DNA from: Clostridia bacterium
Lineage (GTDB): Bacteria; Bacillota; Clostridia; Peptostreptococcales; Anaerovoracaceae
DNA length: 64,000 bases
Assembly: GCA_910575405.1 (NCBI GenBank)
Contig: CAJTER010000018.1
Location: 1-64,000 of the forward strand
Reading direction: 5' to 3'
The position numbers were made by a program, and so were the translations under genes. Shown in pieces: positions 23,558-32,184 of this stretch (positions are counted from its first letter, which is position 1; each line of letters starts with the position of its first letter). The notes under the pieces were generated by a model, which saw only the letters and a list, made by a program, of their open reading frames with translations, was not told where the DNA came from and did not search any database.

Positions 23558-25735
23558 CTACTTTAAAGGTGTCAGAATGCCTCCGCCTGGCAGGCTGATG
23601 GTTTTTCCGCTGAGCCATCTATTGGAATCGCAGCTTTTGTCATAGTAAATCGTATATCCGTTTGACAAAATATTGCGGCAGGAAGCATCCAGATTCGTAA
23701 GCTCTGTGACATAGCTGTCTCCTGTCACATTCCAGGTACTGCTTTTATCCAGGAAAACAGAGACAGATTTAGCCTTCCTGTTGGGGTTAACGGCGCCGGT
23801 CAGAGTCGTTCGCTTTGTCAGGGATAAGGAAACCGTATCAGCAGAAGTACAGGTAACATCACCCTTTAATGTCTGTCCCGTTCCATGGAGCGTCAGGTTT
23901 GTCCCACGATTTTCCTTGTAACCGGAACCAGGTTTCTTAAAGGAGGCTGGTTTTGAATCCTGTTCGACATCGGTTTGAAGCGTGTCCCCGGCATCAGTAT
24001 CTAACTTATCAGCAGAAAGATCAGGGGAAATGGAGCTGTCCGTTTTTTCTCCTGATGCAGCAGATGTTTCTGCAGATTCCTTTCCGGAGGAGGCTCTGAC
24101 AGGGGTCAGCTTGCCGCCGCCTGGAAGAGCAACTGTTTTTCCACCGAGCCATTTGTTTGCCGAATTGCCCGCATCATAATAAATGGTATGTCCATTTGAT
24201 AAAATGTTGCTGCAGGAAGTCTTCTGATTCATAAGCTCTGTAACATAGCTGTCTGCAGAAACGCTCCAAAAACTGCTTTGATCCAGAGAAACTGAGGCAG
24301 ACTTTGCCTTACCGCTGTGATTGACAGCCCCTTTCAGGGAACTCCTGTCTGTCAGAACCAGAGAAACGCTGCTGGCAGCATCACAGATAATATCACCTTT
24401 AAAGACTTGACCGATCCCTTTCAGCGTAAAATCCCCGCCGCTTTTTTTGCTGGACTTTGCGCTGTCTGTCCCTTTGCCGGAGACCTTTGCAAGAATTCCA
24501 CTGCTAAAATACAGACTTGAGTTTTCAAGTACAGAAGAGGCTTTTGTATTGGTGATATAAAACATGGGTCCCTTGGATGTGGTGGTCAGCTTGGAATCGG
24601 CCGCTTTTAAGACTGCCTCTTCTGTGGCAGTTTGTTCTGTGGAGCTTTGCCGCAGCAGAATGCCGTGATTTCCAGCACCCTGAAGAATGCAGTCCTTTAA
24701 GGTGATTTTGCTGTCTCCTTCCACAATGGCAATCTGGCTGCTGGCTGCGCTGCCGGAGGTATTGGTGCAGGTAACCGTACCAGCGGAGTAAATGCAGGGG
24801 CTCCCTTTGCCAGAGGCACGCAGGGTGGTGTTGCGGACTTTGATTACATTATCCTCGCCGCTTGCGTAAACAGGAGCACATTTAGCTCCCTTTGTGGTAA
24901 TTTTTCCGTTAGAGGCCACAATTGTTCCGCCACAGACAGCATGAAGGCCGCAGGAAAGGCTTTCTGTTGTATTGATTTTAAACTTGGCGAGACGGATTTT
25001 CGTGCCCTTTCCAGCAGCAAAAACAGCATTGGAGCCTGCCGCGCTGGAATGAAATGTCGTATTCTTGACGGAGGCAGAACTTCCCCCGCAAGTCAGCAGG
25101 ATGGAGTTGAGCCCATAAGCGCTGCTGTTCGCCTGGCTGGTGGTATTACCGGATTTTGTAAGTCTGCCCTCCCGCAGCTCCAGAGTACCCTGATCCGCCA
25201 CAAGAACTGCGCTTATATCCGGTTCACTGGAGTCAAAATCCTGATTGACTAGAGTCTTTTCCTGGTGGCGGATCGTATACGCTGCACTGGGAGATACATC
25301 CCCCTTTTTCGGGCTCGTTCCCAGGATGCTTTTTTCCTGAAGCGTTTCAATGCTGGAAACCAATTTTCCCGTAAAGGTCAGCTTTACTAGCTCGCCTTCT
25401 GTAAGATTTCCAGTATCAACATCTTCGGAAAGGGTATATGCGGCAGCATCTCCATCCGGCGTAAATCCGCAGTTAGCCTCAGCTGATGATTCTGCAGGGT
25501 TATTTCCTTTTTTGGAACCAGAAGCGCCTCCCTGGTTTTCATTCTCCTGATTTTCAGAAACAGTGCCGCTTTCCTGATCCGGAGAAACTGGTTTCTGATA
25601 GCTTCCTGTTTGTACTGTGATTTCACTGCTGCTGATATGGGTGATTTTTCCATATATTACATTGTCACTGCAAGCGGCAAGCCCTGTGCAGGCTGCCAGA
25701 ACAATGAGGAGCAGAGCTGCTTTTTTCCTGAACAT
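23558..25735 (-). CDS. Secreted lipoprotein with beta-helix-like repeats and duplicated C-terminal domain
   Basis: The 725-residue protein starts at 25735, 8 nt after AGGAGGG. The lipoprotein signal peptide ends in LAAC-SDN, so it is probably anchored outside the membrane. A 60-residue Gln/Asn/Ser-rich linker follows, then a Ser/Thr/Gly-rich region (about 190-430) of short strands such as NTTFHSSAAGSNAVFAAGKG and GAGNHGILLRQSS, which suggests a right-handed parallel beta-helix. Two near-identical modules of about 113 residues end the chain (roughly 24092-24430 and 23561-23900). Both contain KGD, LKGAVN/LTGAVN, DSYVTEL, ILSNGxTIYYD and LPGGGxLTP. Such modules occur in clostridial surface proteins of unknown role. 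No catalytic residues were recognised. Confidence 0.8.
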   Translation of the reverse strand: MFRKKAALLLIVLAACTGLAACSDNVIYGKITHISSSEITVQTGSYQKPVSPDQESGTVSENQENENQGGASGSKKGNNPAESSAEANCGFTPDGDAAAYTLSEDVDTGNLTEGELVKLTFTGKLVSSIETLQEKSILGTSPKKGDVSPSAAYTIRHQEKTLVNQDFDSSEPDISAVLVADQGTLELREGRLTKSGNTTSQANSSAYGLNSILLTCGGSSASVKNTTFHSSAAGSNAVFAAGKGTKIRLAKFKINTTESLSCGLHAVCGGTIVASNGKITTKGAKCAPVYASGEDNVIKVRNTTLRASGKGSPCIYSAGTVTCTNTSGSAASSQIAIVEGDSKITLKDCILQGAGNHGILLRQSSTEQTATEEAVLKAADSKLTTTSKGPMFYITNTKASSVLENSSLYFSSGILAKVSGKGTDSAKSSKKSGGDFTLKGIGQVFKGDIICDAASSVSLVLTDRSSLKGAVNHSGKAKSASVSLDQSSFWSVSADSYVTELMNQKTSCSNILSNGHTIYYDAGNSANKWLGGKTVALPGGGKLTPVRASSGKESAETSAASGEKTDSSISPDLSADKLDTDAGDTLQTDVEQDSKPASFKKPGSGYKENRGTNLTLHGTGQTLKGDVTCTSADTVSLSLTKRTTLTGAVNPNRKAKSVSVFLDKSSTWNVTGDSYVTELTNLDASCRNILSNGYTIYYDKSCDSNRWLSGKTISLPGGGILTPLK

Positions 25736-25817
25736 TGCAAGTACCCTCCTGCTTGGTATCATGCCACTATTCTACAGAAGAAATGTGTTGTTACGGTGGA
25801 GAAGTACAGGCAATTGT

Positions 25818-27011
25818 CTAAATTCCGATTTTTTGAAGATCAACAAACTGCCTGGCCGCTCTGGGGCTCCTGCCATTGCACCGCAGGGCATGGGCTTCAG
25901 CCTTTTGAAACAGCTCATCTTCCGGCAGCTCCAGCCTATAGTCTCTGGCCAGATTTTTGACGATCGCAAGGTATTCTTCTTTATCCGGCCGCTGGAAGGT
26001 GATGGTCAGACCAAAACGAGCGGCAAGGCTCATGGTCTCCTGCAGGGTATCGTTTAAATGGAGATCATCGCCGACCCGTTCTCCCATGGTTTCCTTTACC
26101 AGGTGGCGGCGGTTGCTGGTAGCATAAATGGCAATATTTTTGCCGCAGGCGGAAATGCTTCCCTCTAAAATCGCCTTCAGCGCGGAAAAATTATCATCGT
26201 TTCCCGTAAAGCTCAGATCATCGATAAAGAGGACAAACTTTAGGGGATTGGCAGAAAGCTCCTCAATCACCGAAGGGAGCCGATAGAGCTGGTTCTTCTT
26301 AACTTCTAAAAGGCGCAGTCCTTTTGGGAAAAAGTAGCGGCAGACTGCCTTGATGGTTGAACTCTTTCCCGTCCCCGCATCGCCGTACAGCAACATATTG
26401 CTGGCGCCGTTTCCGCTGATCAGAGCTTCGGTGTTTTTTATAATAAGAGACCGCTCCCGCTCATAACCAAAGAGCTGCTCAAGACTCTGGCTGTCAGGGT
26501 GTTTTACTGGCGCAATGGCCTTATCATCCAGATGGAAGGCAAAATATTTGGAGTACATGCCATAGCCTGTGGTAGGAAGCTTCATAATCCGCTCCTTGTA
26601 ATCGTAGTGAAAATCAAAGACCGTATTTTCCCAGTCCGGCAGAAATCCTTTGTAGCCGATGACAGACTTTACAGCCTCAGAAGTGACGGAGGAAAGGGCC
26701 TGGAGCGTATTAAGCTCTGAAACAAGGCAGTCCTCCACAAGGCGGGAAAGATGCGTTCCCTTTGCCTTTTCTTTTACATAAAAATTTTCGTCATTTCGGA
26801 GCAAATGATTCATATAAACGCCCAAATCTGCCCCGGCTTCGTATAGGTGGGCTGCAAATTCACTGTAAGCGCTTACCTGCCTTTGGAGCCCCTTTTCATC
26901 CAGAGCATCCACAAGACGCTGAAAGCTGCGGACAACCGGATCGGAAAGCAGATCGCGGAAAATCGTCAGGGAACTCAGCTTTAAATTTAATTCTAAAAGA
27001 TGTTTCTTCAT
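25818..27011 (-). CDS. AAA+ ATPase, DUF815 family
   Basis: The 397-residue cytoplasmic protein starts at 27011 (TGAGGA upstream). Residues 200-397 form a AAA+ domain: Walker A LLYGDAGTGKSSTIKAVCRY, Walker B FVLFIDDLSFTGND, sensor 1 IAIYATSNRRHLVKE, then an Arg-rich lid ending RCNGRSPRAARQFVDL. The combination of LSFTGND and ATSNRRHL is typical of DUF815 proteins. The N-terminal 200 residues are helical. The family is widespread in Firmicutes with unknown role. It is monocistronic here. Confidence 0.9.
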   Translation of the reverse strand: MKKHLLELNLKLSSLTIFRDLLSDPVVRSFQRLVDALDEKGLQRQVSAYSEFAAHLYEAGADLGVYMNHLLRNDENFYVKEKAKGTHLSRLVEDCLVSELNTLQALSSVTSEAVKSVIGYKGFLPDWENTVFDFHYDYKERIMKLPTTGYGMYSKYFAFHLDDKAIAPVKHPDSQSLEQLFGYERERSLIIKNTEALISGNGASNMLLYGDAGTGKSSTIKAVCRYFFPKGLRLLEVKKNQLYRLPSVIEELSANPLKFVLFIDDLSFTGNDDNFSALKAILEGSISACGKNIAIYATSNRRHLVKETMGERVGDDLHLNDTLQETMSLAARFGLTITFQRPDKEEYLAIVKNLARDYRLELPEDELFQKAEAHALRCNGRSPRAARQFVDLQKIGI

Positions 27012-27079
27012 AAGTAGTATCCTCAGTTCTAAAAGATTTCTTCTATTATAATGAAAAACAGCGGGGAAAAAAAGAGGGA

Positions 27080-27107
27080 TTGCAAATTTTATAAAACCCA
27101 TTACAAT
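27080..27107 (+). promoter_or_regulatory. Probable promoter of the threonine ammonia-lyase gene
   Basis: TTGCAA (27080-27085), a 16-bp spacer and TACAAT (27102-27107) lie 82 nt before the start of the gene. Confidence 0.45.
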
Positions 27108-27189
27108 AGATACAGGAGAAATACGAAAAATACTACTTGTAAGCCGGGCATCCGGCTTTGGAATACAACAGGACAGGGAGGAAAAACAG

Positions 27190-28386
27190 ATGCTGACGCT
27201 GGACCGAATCTATCACGCGGCCTTTACACTCAAGGATGCGGTACGAAAAACGGATCTGATTCTGGCGCCCGGTCTGAGCCGGGAAAACCAGATTTATTTG
27301 AAAACAGAAAACCTGCAGATGACAGGAAGCTTTAAGGTCAGAGGAGCCTATTACAAGATAAGCCGCCTCAGCCAGGAGGAAAAGGACAGGGGGATCATCG
27401 CCTGCAGCGCGGGAAATCACGCTCAGGGGGTAGCCCTTGCGGCAAGCAAAAATAATATCCCATCCCTCATCTGCATGCCGGACTGCGCGCCCATCAGCAA
27501 GGTAGAAGCGACCAAAAGCTTTGGGGCGGAAGTCTGTCTGGTAAGCGATACATATGACGATGCTTATCAGAAAGCAGTTGAGCTGCAGGAGGAAAAGGGA
27601 TACACCTTTATTCATCCTTTTGATGATCTGGATGTAATTGCAGGGCAGGGTACCATTGGCCTTGAAATCCTCGATCAGCTGGATGATGTGGACGCAGTAG
27701 TGGTGCCGGTGGGCGGAGGAGGCCTTATCAGCGGCGTAGCGGCGGTCATCAAACAGTTAAAGCCAGACTGCAGGATTTACGGCGTTCAGGCAGCAGGCGC
27801 TCCCAGCATGTACGAGTCGGTTCTTGCTCATGAGAAAAAAGTTCTGGAAAGTGTCGATACCTTTGCAGATGGAATTGCGGTAAAGGTGCCGGGAGCCAAT
27901 ACATATGAGCTGGTCTGCCAGTATGTGGATCAAATGGTGACGGTTACAGAGGATGAAATTGCCGCAGCTATCCTGGCCCTGATGGAAAAGCAAAAGCTGG
28001 TGGCAGAAGGCGCGGGGGCCGTTTCAGTAGCAGCCGTCATGTTTGGAAAAATTCCTTTGAAAAACAAAAAAATCGTCTGTCTTGTAAGCGGCGGAAACAT
28101 TGATGTGAATATCCTCAACCGGGTCATTACAAGGGGTCTGATTATGAGCGGCAGGAGAAATACTCTGACCATTGCCCTGATGGACAAGCCGGGACAGCTG
28201 GTGGGCGTCAGCGAAATCATCAGCAGCTGCGGCGGCAACGTGGTTGCGGTTCACCACGATAATGGGGATCCCAATATGGCAATCAACAGCTGTTTTCTGA
28301 AAATTGTCATGGAAACCCGCGACCGGCAGCAGGCGGATCTCATCGAACGGCGGCTGACAGAGGCGGGCTTTGAGCTGGTAAAATAA
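27190..28386 (+). CDS. tdcB: Threonine ammonia-lyase (threonine deaminase), catabolic type
   Basis: The 398-residue PLP enzyme converts threonine to 2-oxobutyrate and ammonia. The PLP-lysine motif is TGSFKVRGAYYKI (about residues 46-58), the Ser/Asn loop is CSAGNHAQGVALAA, and the phosphate-binding loop is VPVGGGGLISGVAAVIK. The C-terminal 75 residues form one ACT domain (LTIALMDKPGQLVGVSEIIS). A single ACT-like domain and a length near 400 fit the TdcB/short IlvA group more than the 510-residue biosynthetic IlvA. It has an AGGGAGG ribosome binding site. It is convergent with the branched-chain aminotransferase gene, so both could serve 2-oxobutyrate and branched-chain metabolism. Confidence 0.92.
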   Translation: MLTLDRIYHAAFTLKDAVRKTDLILAPGLSRENQIYLKTENLQMTGSFKVRGAYYKISRLSQEEKDRGIIACSAGNHAQGVALAASKNNIPSLICMPDCAPISKVEATKSFGAEVCLVSDTYDDAYQKAVELQEEKGYTFIHPFDDLDVIAGQGTIGLEILDQLDDVDAVVVPVGGGGLISGVAAVIKQLKPDCRIYGVQAAGAPSMYESVLAHEKKVLESVDTFADGIAVKVPGANTYELVCQYVDQMVTVTEDEIAAAILALMEKQKLVAEGAGAVSVAAVMFGKIPLKNKKIVCLVSGGNIDVNILNRVITRGLIMSGRRNTLTIALMDKPGQLVGVSEIISSCGGNVVAVHHDNGDPNMAINSCFLKIVMETRDRQQADLIERRLTEAGFELVK

Positions 28387-28388
28387 AA

Positions 28389-28431
28389 AAGAAAAAGCTG
28401 CAGTCTCTCCGGTAGCCGGAAAAGCTGCAGC
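28389..28431 (-). terminator. Terminator between converging tdcB-like and ilvE genes
   Basis: GCTGCAG (28397-28403) and CTGCAGC (28425-28431) enclose a CCGG-TAG-CCGG inner hairpin. On the minus strand the stem is followed by a long T tract (the A-rich 28382-28396 on the plus strand), which terminates the ilvE transcript. Confidence 0.75.
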
Positions 28432-28447
28432 GTGTCTTATGTTATTG

Positions 28448-29518
28448 TTATTTTACCTCAACCGTCCAGTCCATGGTGTCTTCCACATTGCCGGTCTGGA
28501 TGCCATACAGGGTATCGTAGAGCTTCTGGGCAATAGGGCCGATATCCCCGTTGTTGAGGATCATCTTGTCCCCCTTGTAGCACAGCTCTCCAACAGGAGA
28601 AATAACGGCAGCTGTGCCGGAAGCGAACATTTCCTGGAAGGCGCCTTTTTTGTAAGCATCTACAACTTCATCAATAGTCAGTCTGCGCTCTGTAATTTTA
28701 AAGCCTTCTTTTTTCAGCAGAGCGATAACCGAATCTCTGGTAATACCCGGCAGGATCGTTCCGTCCAGAGGCGCTGTGATGATTTCATTATCAATGACAA
28801 AGAACGCATTGGAGGTTCCGATTTCCTCCACATATTTTCTTTCTACTCCATCCAGCCACAAAATCTGTTCATAGCCTTTTGCGTGAGCTTCTTCCTGAGC
28901 CTTCAGGCTGGCAGCATAGTTTCCGCCGCACTTGGCCTCGCCAGTACCTCCGTCTGTGGCGCGTACATATTTATCTTCCACATAAATTTTAGTCGGAGTC
29001 AGGCCTCCTACATAATAAGGGCCTACAGGGCTTAAAATAATGATGAACTTATAGTGATTGGAACGCCTTACACCTAAAAATGGTTCATCAGCGATAATGA
29101 ACGGGCGGATATAAAGGGATGTTCCCTCTTTTTGCGGAATCCAGTCAGCATCTACGCTTACCAGAGCTTTGATAGCCTCTACGTACAGCTCCTCATCGAT
29201 CTGCGGAATACAGAGCCTGTCGTTGGTACGGTTCGTTCTCTTTGCATTCATATCCGGGCGGAACAGCTGAACCTTTCCAGCCTTGGTTTTGTAAGCCTTC
29301 AGACCTTCAAACATTTCCTGCGCGTAATGGAATACAACGGCAGCTGGATCCAGAGACAGAGGTCCGTAAGGAACAATCCTTCCATCGTGCCAGCCTTTGC
29401 CTTCTTCATATTCCATGATAAACATATGATCCGTAAAATCCACGCCAAAGCGAAGTGTATCCGGATCTGGTTTTGCTTTCGGGGTTGTTGTCTTGGTTAC
29501 TGGAAAATTATATTTCAT
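28448..29518 (-). CDS. ilvE: Branched-chain amino acid aminotransferase
   Basis: The 356-residue fold type IV PLP aminotransferase interconverts leucine, isoleucine and valine with their 2-oxo acids. Motifs are FEGLKAYKTKAGKVQLFRPD, LYIRPFIIADEPFLGVRRS, the PLP lysine in GEAKCGGNYAASLKAQ, WLDGVERKYVEEIGTSNAFF, and FASGTAAVISPVGE. The length fits the large (YbgE-like, class II) BCAT group. The start at 29518 follows a GGAGGAG region. A perfect-spacing promoter with an overlapping dyad lies at 29569-29597. Confidence 0.95.
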   Translation of the reverse strand: MKYNFPVTKTTTPKAKPDPDTLRFGVDFTDHMFIMEYEEGKGWHDGRIVPYGPLSLDPAAVVFHYAQEMFEGLKAYKTKAGKVQLFRPDMNAKRTNRTNDRLCIPQIDEELYVEAIKALVSVDADWIPQKEGTSLYIRPFIIADEPFLGVRRSNHYKFIIILSPVGPYYVGGLTPTKIYVEDKYVRATDGGTGEAKCGGNYAASLKAQEEAHAKGYEQILWLDGVERKYVEEIGTSNAFFVIDNEIITAPLDGTILPGITRDSVIALLKKEGFKITERRLTIDEVVDAYKKGAFQEMFASGTAAVISPVGELCYKGDKMILNNGDIGPIAQKLYDTLYGIQTGNVEDTMDWTVEVK

Positions 29519-29568
29519 TTTACCCTTCTCCTCCATTCTTTTATCTCTTATATTGATTTTGTAAATTA

Positions 29569-29603
29569 ATAATAAATCTAAAATTGTGATCTGTCAACAA
29601 TTT
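29569..29603 (-). promoter_or_regulatory. Promoter of ilvE with overlapping operator dyad
   Basis: On the minus strand TTGACA (29597-29592), 17 bp, TATTAT (29574-29569). A perfect inverted repeat AAATTGT (29581-29587) - 9 nt - ACAATTT (29597-29603) covers the -35, so a repressor binding there would block transcription. The binding protein is unknown. The match to the CodY consensus AATTTTCWGAAAATT is poor. Confidence 0.7.
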
Positions 29604-29742
29604 ATTTGTGATTTTTTTATAAATAAAAACAAATATATCTCCGAGAATTTATACATTTCCCATGAAAAACAGATCTGCTATAATAATAATACAGATTGTG
29701 TCGTTTGAAAATAGAAAGTGTGCAAAAAAGGAGGAAAAATCT

Positions 29743-30447
29743 ATGAGATTATGGAAAAAAATTGTCCTTGGGGCAGTGCTTTTGGCCGTGCTTTTTGCAG
29801 GAGCGGTTTTTGGCATCAGCGCCCATATGGTCAGCTCGACGGGAGAGCAGATCCTGTGCAGGATGCAGGATAGAGAACAGGCCCTCTCCCAGGAAGAACT
29901 GGACAGCCTGAGGGAAAAAGGCGCAGACTGCATTCTGGTTTTGGGCGCAAAGGTAAAAAAGGACGGCTCTCCCAGCTATATGCTGAAGGATCGTCTGGAT
30001 CTGGCCATCTCCCTCTATAAGGCAGGGGCAGCGCCAAAGCTTCTTCTTTCCGGCGATCACGGACAGGTTCGCTACGATGAAGTCAACGCCATGAAGCAGT
30101 ATGCCATGGAGCGGGGCGTGCCAAAGGAGGATCTGTTTTTGGATCACGCGGGATTTTCCACCTATGACTCCGTTTACCGGGCAAAGGAAATCTTCCAGGC
30201 AGAGCGGATCATTGTCGTGACCCAGAGCTACCATCAGTACCGGGCCCTTTACGGCTGCGGCAAAATGGGCATCAAGGCCTGGGGCGTGGCATCGGATCAG
30301 GCTATCTACAGAGGCCAGAACATGCGGGATCTGAGGGAAATCGCGGCCCGGGATAAGGACTTTTTTAAATGGATGGCAAAGCCGGATCCAACTTATCTGG
30401 GAGAGGCCATTCCCATCAGCGGCAGCGGGATCGCAAGCCAGGATTGA
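29743..30447 (+). CDS. SanA/YdcF-family (DUF218) membrane-anchored protein
   Basis: The 234-residue protein has an N-terminal membrane anchor (KIVLGAVLLAVLFAGAVFGI) and a DUF218 domain. The domain shows CILVLGAKVKKDGSPSYMLK, the SGDHGQVRYDEVNAM segment, VPKEDLFLDHAGFSTYDSVY, and VVTQSYHQYRALYGCGKMGI. These are the conserved blocks of the SanA/ElyC/YdcF family, which is linked to envelope integrity; the reaction is not settled. The start at 29743 follows GGAGG. An extended -10 element (TGCTATAAT, 29676-29684) lies upstream. Confidence 0.9.
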   Translation: MRLWKKIVLGAVLLAVLFAGAVFGISAHMVSSTGEQILCRMQDREQALSQEELDSLREKGADCILVLGAKVKKDGSPSYMLKDRLDLAISLYKAGAAPKLLLSGDHGQVRYDEVNAMKQYAMERGVPKEDLFLDHAGFSTYDSVYRAKEIFQAERIIVVTQSYHQYRALYGCGKMGIKAWGVASDQAIYRGQNMRDLREIAARDKDFFKWMAKPDPTYLGEAIPISGSGIASQD

Positions 30448-30519
30448 ATTGAAAAAAGAGGCGCCATAGGATATACTTTAGGCATGGCATATAATGAGGT
30501 ATAAGTAATGAAAAGGCAA

Positions 30520-30546
30520 ATACCGGGCCATGGGGCGAAAGGAAAG
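30520..30546 (+). repeat. 27-bp direct repeat, left copy
   Basis: The unit begins ATACCGGGCC, continues ATGGGGCGAA and ends AGGAAAG. It is identical over 27 nt to 32151-32177, and upstream both are preceded by GCA plus one differing base. This copy lies directly before the AAA/nuclease gene. Read from its internal ATG it gives only a seven-codon frame ending in TGA. Confidence 0.95.
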
Positions 30547-30557
30547 CAGGTGAACAG

Positions 30558-32147
30558 ATGAAACGGTTTAATGTTACCGGAAATTGCAGCAGGCAGCAGC
30601 ATTATATGGTGAATCTGGAGCAGCGGCTGGCAAAAATAAAAAAACAGGTGGACGCGGGAGAATACTTTTCCATAAACAGGGCGCGCCAATACGGGAAAAC
30701 CACCCTTCTAAATGCTCTTGCAGAATACCTGAAACAGGATTATACCGTGATCCAGCTGGACTTTCAGCTGCTGAGCCATGAGGATTTCTCAGGGGAAGCG
30801 GCTTTTTCCTCTGCCTTTTCCAGAGAAGTTCTCACAGCAGTCCAGGAGGGGGAATGGATACCGGAGGGTGTTCTGCAGCCCTTAAGAGCCATTGCCGGCG
30901 GTAAGGAACCATCCGTCAGGCTGGCTGTTTTGTTCGGATATCTGAGTCAGTGGTGCGGGCAATCGAAAAAACCTCTTGTTTTGATGATCGATGAGGCGGA
31001 CAGTACTGCTGATAATCAGGTGTTTTTGGACTTCCTTGCTCAGCTTCGGGGATATTTTATTCACCGCCAAAAACGCCCGACCTTCCATTGCGTAATCCTG
31101 GCAGGCGTTTACGATGTCAGGAACTTAAAGCAAAAACTCAGGCCGCAGGCCGATCACAGGCGCAACAGCCCCTGGAATATTGCTTCGGATTTTACAGTAG
31201 ACATGAGCTTCTCTGCGGAGGATATTGGGGGCATGCTGGCAGACTATGAGGAGGAGCATCATACGGGGATGAATATAGGCGCTATGGCAGAGGAGCTTTA
31301 TGCATACACGGCAGGTTATCCGTTTCTGGTATCTCGAATTTGTCAGATCATAGATGAACGGCTGATGGGAAGCAGGGATTACCCGTCTGGAAGCGCTGCC
31401 TGGAGCAGAAGTGGTTTTCTGGAAGCTGTAAAACTTTTGCTGGCGGAAAAAAATACGCTTTTCGACTCTCTGATCAGTAAGCTGGACGATTACCCAAAGC
31501 TGAGGGATATGTTATACGCGTTGCTTTTCTGCGGGCAGAGCATTACGTATAATCTGGATGACGCGATTATGGATATGGCCTCTATGTTCGGATTTATCAA
31601 GGTACAGGAAGGTATGGCAGTTGTGGCCAATCGAATCTTTGAAACAAGGCTGTATAACTGGTTCCTAACGGAAAGCGAAGTGCAGGGCAGTGATATTTAT
31701 CGGGCGGCGCTCCAGGATAAAAATCAGTTTGTACAGGATGGCAGGCTGAATATGGAACTGGTGCTGAAAAAATTTACGGCGCATTTCCATGACTTATATG
31801 GGATGAAAATGGAAGTCTTTGCAGAAGAGGACGGAAGACGGTATTTCCTCCTGTATCTCAGGCCGATTATTAATGGCGCAGGCAATTACTATATCGAAGC
31901 CCGTACCCGCAGTATGAGGCGAACCGATGTGATCGTGGATTATCATGGCGAACAGTTTGTAATTGAGATGAAGGTCTGGCGGGGAGAAGAATATAATAAG
32001 AGAGGACGGCAGCAGCTTGCCGATTATCTGGAGGAATATCATCTGAAAAAGGGCTATATGCTCAGCTTTAACTTTAATAAGCACAAGCAAACAGGCGTAA
32101 AGAAAATTCACTTTGGAGACAAACTTTTAGTAGAAGCTGTCGTTTAG
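30558..32147 (+). CDS. AAA-ATPase with C-terminal PD-(D/E)XK nuclease domain
   Basis: The 529-residue protein has an N-terminal ATPase with P-loop INRARQYGKTTLLNAL (about residues 39-54) and Walker B KPLVLMIDEADST. A helical middle region follows. A C-terminal nuclease-like domain reads RRTDVIVDYHGEQFVIEMKVW, where D..(E)xK residues fit the PD-(D/E)XK fold; GRQQLADYLEEYHLKKGYML follows. Such ATPase-nuclease proteins are abundant in Clostridia and Bacteroidetes, often in several copies per genome; their role is unknown. The gene is bracketed by a 27-bp direct repeat (30520-30546 and 32151-32177), which suggests it was inserted as a single-gene cassette in front of the DUF362 gene. Confidence 0.85.
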   Translation: MKRFNVTGNCSRQQHYMVNLEQRLAKIKKQVDAGEYFSINRARQYGKTTLLNALAEYLKQDYTVIQLDFQLLSHEDFSGEAAFSSAFSREVLTAVQEGEWIPEGVLQPLRAIAGGKEPSVRLAVLFGYLSQWCGQSKKPLVLMIDEADSTADNQVFLDFLAQLRGYFIHRQKRPTFHCVILAGVYDVRNLKQKLRPQADHRRNSPWNIASDFTVDMSFSAEDIGGMLADYEEEHHTGMNIGAMAEELYAYTAGYPFLVSRICQIIDERLMGSRDYPSGSAAWSRSGFLEAVKLLLAEKNTLFDSLISKLDDYPKLRDMLYALLFCGQSITYNLDDAIMDMASMFGFIKVQEGMAVVANRIFETRLYNWFLTESEVQGSDIYRAALQDKNQFVQDGRLNMELVLKKFTAHFHDLYGMKMEVFAEEDGRRYFLLYLRPIINGAGNYYIEARTRSMRRTDVIVDYHGEQFVIEMKVWRGEEYNKRGRQQLADYLEEYHLKKGYMLSFNFNKHKQTGVKKIHFGDKLLVEAVV

Positions 32148-32150
32148 CAG

Positions 32151-32177
32151 ATACCGGGCCATGGGGCGAAAGGAAAG
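32151..32177 (+). repeat. 27-bp direct repeat, right copy
   Basis: It is identical to 30520-30546 and starts three nucleotides after the stop of the AAA/nuclease gene. It contains the GAAAGGA-type ribosome binding site of the DUF362 gene, so this copy is probably the original context and the left copy the duplication. Confidence 0.95.
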
Positions 32178-32184
32178 GATTACC

